DNA of 7,198 bases from Chloroflexota bacterium. Its GTDB lineage: Bacteria; Chloroflexota; Limnocylindria; Limnocylindrales; CSP1-4. The notes below the pieces were generated by a model. The model was given only the letters and a program-made list of their open reading frames with translations. It did no database searches and was not told the DNA's origin. The translations under genes and the position numbers were made by a program. The DNA lies in NCBI GenBank assembly GCA_013696275.1, contig JACCYW010000305.1:1-7198 (forward strand), given 5' to 3'. Shown one piece after another: positions 1 through 7,035 of this stretch; the first letter of the stretch is position 1, and each line of letters starts with the position of its first letter.

Positions 1-189
1 GCGTTAGCGGCGTTCGTCGCGGCAGACACAGCGCGCCGCACGGAACGACTCCGGCTGGTCGAGGAGCTAGCGCAGGCGATCGAGGTGGGCGACGACGACA
101 CTGCCACGAGCGTCGACGCGGAGCTGACCGAGTTGAACATCACGACTGAGGCGGAGGAAGACGGGCGCGGGTTGCTTCACTGTCCGTGA
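1..189 (+). CDS. 3' end of an unidentified acidic protein (partial)
   Basis: The frame is open from the window edge to a TGA at 187-189 and encodes 62 residues. I do not recognise the family. The segment reads as helix-forming and strongly acidic, with an early RRTERLRLVEELAQ stretch followed by clusters of D and E (GDDDTA, TEAEEDG). Third codon positions are about 82% G/C (51 of 62 by eye), higher than the opposite-strand frame over the same bases (about 69%), which supports this strand as coding. The stop falls almost exactly where the xanthine dehydrogenase homology on the other strand begins (about 190), so the natural C-terminus may have been lost at a junction and the last few residues (GRGLLHCP) may not belong to the original protein. 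No function is proposed. Confidence 0.45.
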   Translation, partial: ALAAFVAADTARRTERLRLVEELAQAIEVGDDDTATSVDAELTELNITTEAEEDGRGLLHCP

Positions 190-712
190 GCGCTCCAGCA
201 CTACTTCGCCGCCCACGCTCTCGCGCAGGACCTGGCCGGTCGGCGTAACGTCACCCTCGCGATAGACCCACGCCCGACGGAGCTCAAGAGGCGACATGCC
301 GAGCGCTTCCGCGGCCCGGTTGGCCTGCATCTCGGCCGCAAACTCCGACTGCGGAGCGCCGAAGCCTCGGAAGGCGCCGTTTGGTGGCGTGTTGGTGGCC
401 ATCGCCCGTCCACGGATGCGCACGTTCGGGCAGTGGTACGGGCCGCCCGCGTGGAGCGTGCCTCGCGACAGCACGACCGGCGTGAGCGTGCAGTAGGCGG
501 CGCCGTCCATCACCAGCTCCACGTCCGCGCCACGAGCGTCCCGTCGCGCTTCACGCCGCTCCGGTAGCGCACGATCGCGGGGTGGCGTTTGGTGGTCGCG
601 CTGATGTCCTCGTGTCGGTCGTAGATCATGCGCACCGGCTTGCGCACGCGAAGCTGCGCGCAAGGAGCGCGGCATGGATGGCCACGATGGACGGGTACTC
701 CTCCTTGCCTCC
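190..712 (-). pseudogene. Xanthine dehydrogenase family molybdopterin-binding subunit, internal fragment with two frameshifts
   Basis: This is an internal part of the large Mo-cofactor subunit, the catalytic subunit that hydroxylates purines such as hypoxanthine and xanthine in this family. Reading the - strand, three frames in succession carry one protein: GGKEEYPSIVAIHAALLA (about 712-660), then LRVRKPVRMIYDRHEDI through KRHPAIVRYRSGVKRDGTLVA (about 655-532), then DVELVMDGAAYCTLTPVVLS onward to PTGQVLRESVGGEVVLER (about 528-190). The AFRGFGAPQ-type cofactor-contact motif is at 349-378. Each frame change is explained by one missing base, near 655-661 and near 527-532. Only about 175 residues remain of a subunit usually over 700 long, so both the N-terminal part and the C-terminal half are absent. 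The open frame continues to a stop at 67-69, but the residues after 190 no longer resemble the family. Homology ends abruptly at both sides, against + strand coding fragments. It cannot be functional as written. Confidence 0.87.
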
Positions 713-720
713 ACACCAGC
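702..720. other. Head-to-head junction of two 5'-truncated genes
   Basis: Xanthine dehydrogenase homology on the - strand stops at its GGKEE motif (codons at 698-712; the preceding F of the usual GFGGKE is replaced by C). Hydantoinase homology on the + strand starts at LHTSDYTPYE (codons from 709). The two homologies meet or overlap by a few bases at GCCTCC (707-712). Both genes are cut in their interior and point away from each other, which is the geometry of an inverted join with short microhomology, not of a normal divergent promoter region. Confidence 0.65.
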
Positions 721-864
721 GACTACACGCCGTATGAGGAGATGGCGGTGCAGGGCGCTGTGCGCCACGTCTTGGTCCGCGGCCGCGACGTCATCCGCGA
801 CGGTACGTTCGTGGGCCGCCGCGGCTTCGGGCGTTACCAGGAGCGGAAGCTCAGCCTGGGCTAG
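706..864 (+). pseudogene. D-hydantoinase / dihydropyrimidinase, C-terminal fragment
   Basis: The frame ends with TAG at 862-864 and encodes about 52 recognisable residues. The DYTPYEE motif, then a VLVRGRDVIRDGTFVGRRG stretch and FGRYQERK, is the typical tail of the cyclic amidohydrolase family (hydantoinase/dihydropyrimidinase), zinc enzymes that open hydantoin, dihydropyrimidine or related cyclic-amide rings. The whole metal-binding TIM-barrel (HxH, carboxylated Lys, Asp), some 400 residues, is missing, so this is a remnant or a chimeric end. No ribosome binding site or start belongs to it. The longer open frame upstream on this strand is only the antisense of the xanthine dehydrogenase fragment. 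It converges on malate synthase, 132 bp away. Allantoinase belongs to the same superfamily, but the VRGRxVxRDGxFVGxxGxGR tail fits hydantoinase better. Confidence 0.75.
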
Positions 865-996
865 CGTCAGCCGCCGGCAGCAGCAGGGCCATGGACGTCG
901 GAGGCGACTCGAGCCGCCCGGCCTGGCCGTGGTCGGCCACGCACTCCGGTAGCCTTACGTTGTCGCCAGCCTCAGCGCGGCCGTCAGCACCCGCCG
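865..996. other. Convergent spacer, no gene seen
   Basis: These 132 bp lie between the hydantoinase stop and the malate synthase stop. Neither strand gives a recognisable protein. A short GC hairpin (928-941, 5-bp stem with a TCGG loop) is present but has no T-run on either side, so I do not call a terminator. Confidence 0.5.
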
Positions 997-2582
997 TCAG
1001 TCGAGATGGCTGTACGCCAGCAGCGTCAGGAACTCGGGGAATTCCTCGGCGAGCACGAGATCGTCCAGGATCGCCGCGGCCTGCCGGACGTGGCCGCCAC
1101 CGCTGCCCAGCTTCGCCAGCTCCTCGTCGCGAACACGGCGATAGAGATCGTGGTCGATCGTTCGGCCATCTTCGAGCGCGACCCCGTGCCGGCACACTGC
1201 CAGAGCTGCGAGCGGCTGATCTCGGTCGCGGCATCCTCCGTCAGGTCGTTGATGGCCGCCCGCCCCATTCCCCCCGAGCCACGCGTCCAAATACTGCAGC
1301 GCGACCGATACGTTGGTGCGGACGCCGGCCTCTGTCACGCGGCCATCGGGCACTGCGACATCCAGCAGATCGCTCGCCTCGACCGACACATCGTCGGCCC
1401 GTCGATCCTTCTGGTGCGGTGCGTCGCCCAGCACTCGATCGAAGACCTCGCGGGCGACGGGCACCAGGTCAGGGTGTGCCACCCAGGTCATCGAAACCGT
1501 CACTCGACTCGCGCTCCTTGTCCTCGCGTACCTTGGCCAGTGCCATCTCCGTGATGTCGGGGCGCCGCCGGTTCGGGATAAGGCGCTCATCCCGCCCATC
1601 GCATGCGCGCCGCGGCGATGGCACGTGCTGACCAGCAGCCGCGCGTAGGAGCGCATGAAGGGGACTGCCATCGTCACCTGTGCCCGGTCGGGCAGGACCA
1701 TGTCGCTTCGCGAACGGAAGCGCTTGACGAGGCTGAAGATGTAATCCCAGCGACCGGCGTTCAGGCCCGCAGCATGCTCCCGAAGCTCGCGCAGGATCTC
1801 GTCCATCTCGAATGCCGCGAGGATGGTCTCCACCAGGACGGTGGCCCGGATGGTGCCGCGCGGGATGCCCAGGCGCTCCTGCGCCGCGACGAACACTTCG
1901 TTCCACAGACGGGCCTCATAGCGGCCTTCCAGCTTGGGCAGGTAGAAGTAGGGTCCCAGACATGGACCCGAGTCACGGTCGAGGGCTTCCCTGGCGTTGT
2001 GGAACAGGTAGAGTCCGGCATCGAAGAGGCTTGCCGAGATCGGTCGTCCGTCGACCAGGACGTGGCGCTCCACCAGATGCCAACCGCGCGGTCGGACGAC
2101 CAGCGTGGCTGTCTCCTCGTTCAGCGAGTACGACTTCTCTGGTGTCTCCAGCGCCAGCTCTCGACGGACCGCATCCCGCAGGTTGGTCTGGGCGGCGATG
2201 ACGTTCGACCAACCGGGGCTCAGGGCATCCTCCAGGTCGGCCATGAACACGCGGGCGCCGCTGTTGAGCGCGTTGATCATCATCTTGCGTTCGGCCGGCC
2301 CGGTGATCTCCACGCGGCGGTCTTCAAGGTCGGGGGGTGTGGGTGCGGACACGCCACTCGCTCTCCCGCACCTGTGCCGTGGCCACAGGGAAATCCGGGC
2401 ATCTCGCCGGCGTCCAGCTCCGCCTGGCGGTCCTGACGCCGCTGTAGCAGCTCGATGCGCTGACGGTCGAAACCGCGGGCCAGGTCCGCCACGAAGGCGA
2501 GCGCCTCACGCGAGAGGATCCCGGAGTGTTCGGTCGGAACTGACCCGGTGACCTCCACGCCCTCGGGCAAGCCATCGCTCAA
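997..2582 (-). pseudogene. aceB: Malate synthase A, full span but with six frameshifts
   Basis: Malate synthase condenses glyoxylate with acetyl-CoA to malate in the cytosol. From a TTG at 2582 to a TGA at 997-999, joined frames give about 529 residues, the usual family length, running from LPEGVEVTGSVPTEHSG to FLTLLAYSHLD. Family landmarks are present: SGARVFMADLEDALSP, catalytic-Arg RPRGWHL (about 2076-2096), MDEILRELREH and GRWDYIF (metal-binding Glu and Asp), LPDRAQVTM, RGAHAMGGM, and the catalytic-base EDAAT (1224-1238). Frame changes occur near 2388-2391 (probably an extra base in CCC), 2345-2347 (extra C, giving RVAPTPPDLED when removed), 1579-1583 (missing base before IPNRRRPDITE), 1488-1490 (one extra or two missing bases before TWVAHP), 1255-1262 (extra G before INDLTEDAAT) and about 1196 (missing G in LWQW). 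EDAATEIS also appears to lack the A of the usual EDAATAEIS. Conserved residues otherwise look undamaged, so this is either sequencing error or a very recent pseudogene. It is last in the - strand gene row. Confidence 0.94.
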
Positions 2583-5500
2583 GCGATGGGCTCCGGGACG
2601 TCTGGTCGGGAGGCCACGGTGACAGCACGTGCCCGGGTCCTGGTCGCGCGCTCCAGGCGCTCGAGCAGCCGGGTGGCGCCGAGCCGATCGGCGATCGCTC
2701 GCGCCTCTGCGGCCAGTGCCTCTCGACCACGCACGGCGCCGTTCCCGAGGACCAGCATCGCGAGCTCGGTCAGCAGGAGCGAGAAGGGCAGGTCGAGTCG
2801 CCGCCAGGTCTCCATCGCCTCTCGGTGACCCCGCTCACCGGCCACGGCATCGCCGCGCAGCCATACCAGGGCCGCACGCGCTTGGAGAACACTGGCGTCA
2901 AGCCACTCGCCCGCGGAGTGGCCAAGGCCCTCGATGAGTTGCAACGTCTCCGCCAACGCGTCGGCGTCGCGCGACTCGGTCTGCGCATGGGCCGAGAGCA
3001 CCATCGCGATCAATGATTCGGTACCTTCGGGCATCTCACGTGTCGCCTGCCGTGCCGTCGCCGCCACGAGCGCGAGGTCTCCGGCGGCGTACTGGATCAC
3101 GGCCTGGAGGGCCAGCGCCGCGCCCCGATCCTGAGCGGCTCCGGACGCCATCATCAGGCGCCCGATGTCCGTGTCCAGGATCCGATCCTGTCCGATGCCC
3201 CGGAACGCGCGGATGACCGATGCCGGTCCGAAGAGTCCGAATCTGCCGAACGCGGTCAGATGCTCGCCGTCGAGCTCGGCCTCGTTCTGCGCGATGGAGT
3301 CCCATTCGCCGGCGAGCAGAGCACCCATTGCCAGGTTCGCCGCGAGCGCTGCGGCCCAGTCGCCGTGGCCCACCCGTCGGGCGAGTTCGACCCCGGCCCC
3401 GGCGACCTCCATGGCGCGTCTGGGATCGTCGGCGATGTACCAGTTGGAGAGGTTCATCCGGCCACGCAGCTCGGTGACCACGAGCCCGTGCCTGCGCGCC
3501 AGCTCGAGACCGCCGGCTCCCAGGATCTGGGCCTCTCGCGGATGACCCTGCGCGGTCACGGCCCACGACTTGGAGATGACGAGCTCGGCGATCTCTGGCT
3601 CCGCTCGCAGCCGCTCGGCGATGACAAGGCCTTGCTCGATGTGTGGGAGAGCGTCCGCGGGCGAGCCCGCGAACAGGTAGGTGCGCGCCATCTCGTTCAG
3701 AAGTCGAGCCGAAGCGACCGTCTCGGGATCCTCACCGATGCGGCTCACCGCTGGCACGAGCAATTCGCGCGCCTCATCGATGCGCGACGCCTGGATGAGC
3801 GAGCGAGCCAGGCGTGCGACGGCGGAGGCGGCGGCCGCAGCATCGCCCTGCGTTTCGAGCCAGCCGAGTGCCTCGCGCAGGTACTCCGCGCTGGCCTCCA
3901 GCCCCAACGCGGCTTCCGCCGGCTCGGCCATCCGCAACCGGATCGCCGCGCGCTCACCGGCGTCGTCGGTCACGATCAGCGCCTGCTCGAAGAACGTCAC
4001 TGCGGTCGCGTTGGCGTGCAGCGACAGTGCCCGCTCGGCGGCGGCCCGCAGGGCGACGCGCGCCTGTGCGGCCACGGCGGCCCCCTCGGGACCTTCAGGC
4101 GCCGCGCGGTAGGCGTCCAGGTAGTGACTTGCGAGGACGCCGGTCATCTCTTCGTCGCCCAGCGCCTCGAAGTGCCGGGCGGCGGCGAGATGCCGCGTTC
4201 GCCGGTCGCGTTTCGAGAGCGTGCCATACGAGATCTCGCGGACCAGGCCGTGCATGAAGCCCCATTGCCCTTGTTCGGGGGAACGCGGGTCGCTGTCAGC
4301 CACTACCAGTTCCTTGCGCGCGAGCGTCCGCAAGCGCGCTTCGAGCGACACCGGGTCGCCACCGGAGACAGCTGCCAGCGCCGTTATGGCGAAGGTGCGA
4401 CCGAGCACGGCCGCTTCCTGGAGGAGCGACCGGTCCTCCCGGGGAAGTGCGTCGAGCCGAGCCGCGATGAGCGCGTGAAGCGAAGCCGGGATAGCGAACC
4501 GGGCGGTCGGGTCGGCGAGCCGAAACGCATCGCCGTCGCGTACCAGGCTCCCTTCGTCGAGCAGCATCCGGACCGTCTCCACCGCGTAGAGCGGCACGCC
4601 CTCGGAGCGGTCCGCGATCTGTGCCACGGCTACGGGAGGGAGTCCCGGAGCGACCCCTGCCACCAGGTCGGCCATCCGATCCGCATCGACCGGATCGAGG
4701 TGCAACACCACCGATGCCCGACCACCCATCCCCCAGCCTGGCCTTCGCTCCAGCAACTCGGGTCGTGCGAGGACCACGACGAGGATGGGGTGTGCACGAC
4801 TCCACTCCAGCAGCGATTCGATGAAGTCGAGGAGGCCCACGTCTGACCGGTGGAGATCCTCGAACACGAGGACCGTGGTGCCCTGCGCCGAGATCTGCTC
4901 GAAGAACCGGCGCCACGCCGCGAAGAGCTCCTCGCGTTCGCCCGCTGGCGCTTCTGCGATGCCGAGCAGCGCCGCCAGCCGCGGCTCGACCCAGCGACGC
5001 TCGGCTGGATCATCGACGAAACGACCGACCGCTGCGCTGAGCTTCGGACGGGCCGTTTCCACGTCGTCGGACTCCGCGATGCCCGCCCGCCGGCGAATCA
5101 TCTCGCCGAGCGCCCAGTAGGCGATGCCCTCCCCGTAGGCCGGCGAGCGTCCCTGGTGCCAGAAGATCTGCTCGAGGACGCCATCTGTGTACTTCTGGAA
5201 CTCCCAGACCAGACGGCTCTTGCCCATGCCGGGCGAGCCGAGGATGGTGATCAGACTCGCCCGACCTTCCCGCCCCGTCGCATGGAGCTGGTCCTTCAGC
5301 AGCCGAAGCTCCTCCTGCCGTCCCACGAACGGCGGCTCCAGGCTCTCCGTGCGGCCAACGCCGCCGCGCTCAGCGACCACGCGCAGAGCGCGCCACGCCG
5401 GCACCGGTGCCTCCTTGCCCCGCAGGTGCTGCTCGCCGGCGGGCTCGAACGCGATGGCCTGGTCGGCGCGACGCCGAGTCGCCTCGTCGACCAGTACGGT

Positions 5501-6139
5501 CCCCGGCGCCGCGGCTGACTGGAGTCGCGACGCCGTGTTCACGAGGTCGCCTGCGACCATGCCCTGACCCGTGGCGCCGACGGTCACGGCGGCTTCTCCG
5601 GTCATGACGGCGGCCCGGAGTTCGACCTGTCCGGGCGTCGGGTCCGATCCGTCCCCGCCCAGCGTCGAGACGACATCCATGAGGTCGAGCGCGGCGCGGA
5701 CCGCACGTTCGGCGTCATCTTCGTACGTCTGTGGCGTGCCCCAGACCGCCATCACGGCGTCGCCGATGAACTTCTCGATCTGGCCACCGTACGTTGCGAC
5801 GACCTGACTGGCCGACTCGAAGTACCGGCTCAGGAACTCACGGACCTGCTCGGGATCCCGGCTTTCCGACCTGGCGGTGAAGCCGACGAGGTCGGCGAAG
5901 AGGATCGAGACGAGCCGCCGTTCCATCGTCGCCGACGAGCCCGACGGACTGGCGCCGCCGTCCCCCGTCGACGCGGCCACGGCGTCCTGGAAGCCGGTCC
6001 CGCATTGCCCGCAGAACCGCGCACCGGGCATCCGGGGCGAAGAACAGGTCGGGCATCGCTCGGCGAGCGGCGTCCCGCACGACAGGCAGAAGCGGAGTTC
6101 CGGCGTGATGGGGCTGCCGCAGTGCGGACAATCGGTCAT
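2579..6139 (-). CDS. Zinc-ribbon / class III adenylyl cyclase / AAA ATPase / TPR signalling protein
   Basis: This intact 1186-residue protein has no signal peptide or membrane segment and is probably cytosolic. Residues 1-50 hold two zinc ribbons (C4, C7, C18, C21; C29, C32, C43, C46). Residues about 73-250 form a class III cyclase domain with both metal-binding aspartates (D83 in FADLVGFT, D127 in KFIGDAVMAVWG), adenine-specifying K123 and D198, and transition-state N201 and R205 (GDLVNTASRL), so cAMP production from ATP is likely. Residues about 270-460 start with the FVGRQEEL motif and form a STAND/AAA-type ATPase with Walker A GSPGMGKS (301-308) and Walker B VLVFED (423-428). The remainder is alpha-helical, TPR-like and about 700 residues long, ending at PEPIA. 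The ATG at 6139 directly precedes the first zinc ribbon; no strong Shine-Dalgarno is seen, and the FAD-subunit stop is 10 bp upstream, suggesting coupling. The architecture is common in actinobacteria and Chloroflexota, usually with unknown input. Its place beside purine-degradation genes hints at a regulatory role there, which is inference. Confidence 0.95.
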   Translation of the reverse strand: MTDCPHCGSPITPELRFCLSCGTPLAERCPTCSSPRMPGARFCGQCGTGFQDAVAASTGDGGASPSGSSATMERRLVSILFADLVGFTARSESRDPEQVREFLSRYFESASQVVATYGGQIEKFIGDAVMAVWGTPQTYEDDAERAVRAALDLMDVVSTLGGDGSDPTPGQVELRAAVMTGEAAVTVGATGQGMVAGDLVNTASRLQSAAAPGTVLVDEATRRRADQAIAFEPAGEQHLRGKEAPVPAWRALRVVAERGGVGRTESLEPPFVGRQEELRLLKDQLHATGREGRASLITILGSPGMGKSRLVWEFQKYTDGVLEQIFWHQGRSPAYGEGIAYWALGEMIRRRAGIAESDDVETARPKLSAAVGRFVDDPAERRWVEPRLAALLGIAEAPAGEREELFAAWRRFFEQISAQGTTVLVFEDLHRSDVGLLDFIESLLEWSRAHPILVVVLARPELLERRPGWGMGGRASVVLHLDPVDADRMADLVAGVAPGLPPVAVAQIADRSEGVPLYAVETVRMLLDEGSLVRDGDAFRLADPTARFAIPASLHALIAARLDALPREDRSLLQEAAVLGRTFAITALAAVSGGDPVSLEARLRTLARKELVVADSDPRSPEQGQWGFMHGLVREISYGTLSKRDRRTRHLAAARHFEALGDEEMTGVLASHYLDAYRAAPEGPEGAAVAAQARVALRAAAERALSLHANATAVTFFEQALIVTDDAGERAAIRLRMAEPAEAALGLEASAEYLREALGWLETQGDAAAAASAVARLARSLIQASRIDEARELLVPAVSRIGEDPETVASARLLNEMARTYLFAGSPADALPHIEQGLVIAERLRAEPEIAELVISKSWAVTAQGHPREAQILGAGGLELARRHGLVVTELRGRMNLSNWYIADDPRRAMEVAGAGVELARRVGHGDWAAALAANLAMGALLAGEWDSIAQNEAELDGEHLTAFGRFGLFGPASVIRAFRGIGQDRILDTDIGRLMMASGAAQDRGAALALQAVIQYAAGDLALVAATARQATREMPEGTESLIAMVLSAHAQTESRDADALAETLQLIEGLGHSAGEWLDASVLQARAALVWLRGDAVAGERGHREAMETWRRLDLPFSLLLTELAMLVLGNGAVRGREALAAEARAIADRLGATRLLERLERATRTRARAVTVASRPDVPEPIA
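2591..2594 (-). promoter_or_regulatory. Probable ribosome binding site for malate synthase
   Basis: GGAG on the - strand stands 8 nt before the TTG at 2582-2580, inside the last codons of the upstream cyclase gene. It supports the TTG start and the 4-bp TTGA overlap with the cyclase stop, an arrangement typical of translational coupling. The nearby ATG at 2575 is out of frame with the malate synthase N-terminus. Confidence 0.5.
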
Positions 6140-6149
6140 GGCTCGAACG

Positions 6150-6656
6150 TCACCAGTCCCCTTCGTCGCGAAGCATCCGGTGGAGGATGCGTGCCGTCAC
6201 TGCACGACGGTACTCCGCGGTCGAGCGCACGTCATCGATGGGCGTGATCTCCTGCGCGATGGTAGCCGCGGCATGGTCGGCGGTCGTGTTGCGAGGCGCC
6301 GCTCCCTCCAGGACGCGCTCGGTCCGAGGAACCCGGATCGGAGTCGCCGCGACAGAACCGAGCGCCACCCGAACGTCACGCCAGACCCCGGCGTCCTCGC
6401 GGTAGGCGAGTGCCATGACCACCTTGCTGATGGCCTGGGCGCGGCGCGTGCCCACCTTGCGGAAGCGTACGGAGCGTCGGGGAGCGAGTGGCAGGCGGAC
6501 CCCCAGGATCAACTCGTCCGGGGCCCGTACCGTGACGCGATAGCTCGTCCAGAACTCGGCCGCCGCTACCTGGCGTTCGCCTCTGCCACTACCCAGCAGC
6601 AGCGGCGTGGATAGTGTCAGCTTCACATCTAGAGTTGCGCTAGCTCGGTGCGTCAC
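6150..6656 (-). pseudogene. FAD-binding subunit of a xanthine / CO dehydrogenase family enzyme, N-terminally truncated
   Basis: The subunit passes electrons through FAD between the Fe-S clusters and the acceptor in molybdenum hydroxylases. The frame opens with a GTG at 6656 and ends with TGA at 6150-6152, giving 168 residues where about 280 are usual. Residues from about 28 to the end match the C-terminal domain: GSGRGERQV, AAEFWTSYRVTVRAPDELI, RFRKVGTRRAQAISKVV, VALGSVAATPIRV, and the tail DDVRSTAEYRRAVTARILHR ending in DEGDW. The whole N-terminal FAD-binding domain (AGGTDL-type and TIGGNL-type motifs) is missing. The first residues (THRASATLDVKLTLSTP) are only doubtfully related to the family, so the break lies somewhere in 6605-6656. 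An in-frame stop at 6675-6677 closes the frame upstream. The remaining frame shows no internal frameshift. It is probably partner to the Mo-subunit fragment at 190-712, and it is followed 10 bp later by the cyclase gene. Confidence 0.85.
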
Positions 6657-6729
6657 GGTGAGTCGCCGACTTCGTCAAGCCGCGCCTGAGGCTTGGGCAC
6701 CTCCGATGTGCCACCGTGCACTCCCGACG
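6657..6729. other. Short gap between the two-cysteine protein and the FAD subunit
   Basis: Nothing coding is recognised. On the - strand a GGCAC/GTGCC inverted repeat with a 7-nt loop (within about 6695-6715) follows the stop of the small protein by about 15 bp. It lacks a T-run, so any terminator role is weak. The missing start of the FAD subunit should lie here in an intact operon and does not. Confidence 0.35.
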
Positions 6730-7035
6730 TCAGTCGCCGTTCGAAAGACCCAAGGACCAACCCATCGCCTCTAGCTCCACTCTTGGGTAGGAGAGCGCCC
6801 CTCGACGCCCAGATTCGATGCTGTAGATGTTGGCCTCTGCCACGTCCGGCACGCTGAACTCGAACGTACATCGACTGGAGCCGCTCGGTTTGCCGGGACC
6901 GAGCGATGACGCGCCGAGCAACTTGCCGTTCTCATCCTTTACCGTGACGTTCATGCCCGCCCGGATGTCGCTGTATCCGCCTGTACCCCAACAGGTGGTC
7001 CCAAGGACGAGGATCGACTCGAGGCCGGTATCCAC
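6730..7035 (-). CDS. Small two-cysteine protein of unknown function (GGYSDI-type)
   Basis: The frame has a GTG at 7035 and a stop at 6730-6732 and encodes 101 residues. Features seen: a TTCWGTGGYSDIRAG stretch near the start, a NVTVKDENGKLLGASSLG beta-hairpin-like stretch with a GPGK turn, a SSRCTFEFSVPDV strand holding the second cysteine, a YSIESGRRGALSYPRVELE stretch, and a tail WSLGLSNGD. It has the look of a small all-beta domain with one disulfide (first Cys before GGYSDI, second in CTFEF). Similar sequences occur, as I recall, as the extracellular or lipoprotein C-terminal part of hypothetical proteins in actinobacteria, but I cannot name a family. No signal peptide or lipobox precedes the first Cys here, and an in-frame stop lies only eight codons above the GTG (7057-7059). 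The N-terminal secretion part was therefore probably lost at the junction near 7036-7050, and the GTG may not be a true start. Confidence 0.6.
   Translation of the reverse strand: MDTGLESILVLGTTCWGTGGYSDIRAGMNVTVKDENGKLLGASSLGPGKPSGSSRCTFEFSVPDVAEANIYSIESGRRGALSYPRVELEAMGWSLGLSNGD

Noticed and set aside
67..189. Continuation of the - strand Mo-subunit frame to the stop at 67-69
   Set aside because: Residues after VLERS do not resemble the family, and the opposite strand has the better codon bias, so I ended the fragment at 190.
924..943. GC hairpin between the convergent hydantoinase and malate synthase stops, considered as a bidirectional terminator
   Set aside because: The stem is only 5 bp, with no T-run on either side. 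Such short palindromes are frequent at this GC content.
865..996. Possible remnant of another catabolic gene in the spacer
   Set aside because: I read it in both directions and found no family motif in any frame.
1603..2436. A 277-codon + strand open frame across malate synthase
   Set aside because: It lies opposite clear malate synthase motifs, has low-complexity antisense-type composition and no recognisable domain.
3260..4846. A 528-codon open frame on the + strand inside the cyclase/ATPase gene
   Set aside because: It is wholly antisense to the well-supported cyclase/ATPase/TPR protein. Its residues (R, G, H, P rich) show no family pattern, and such antisense frames are common in high-GC coding DNA.
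5877..6614. A 245-codon + strand open frame over the cyclase N-terminus and FAD subunit
   Set aside because: It is antisense to two recognised genes at once, so it cannot be a real single gene.
6695..6715. GGCAC/GTGCC inverted repeat after the two-cysteine gene
   Set aside because: It has a five-base stem with a 7-nt loop and no T-run, which is not enough for a terminator or operator call.
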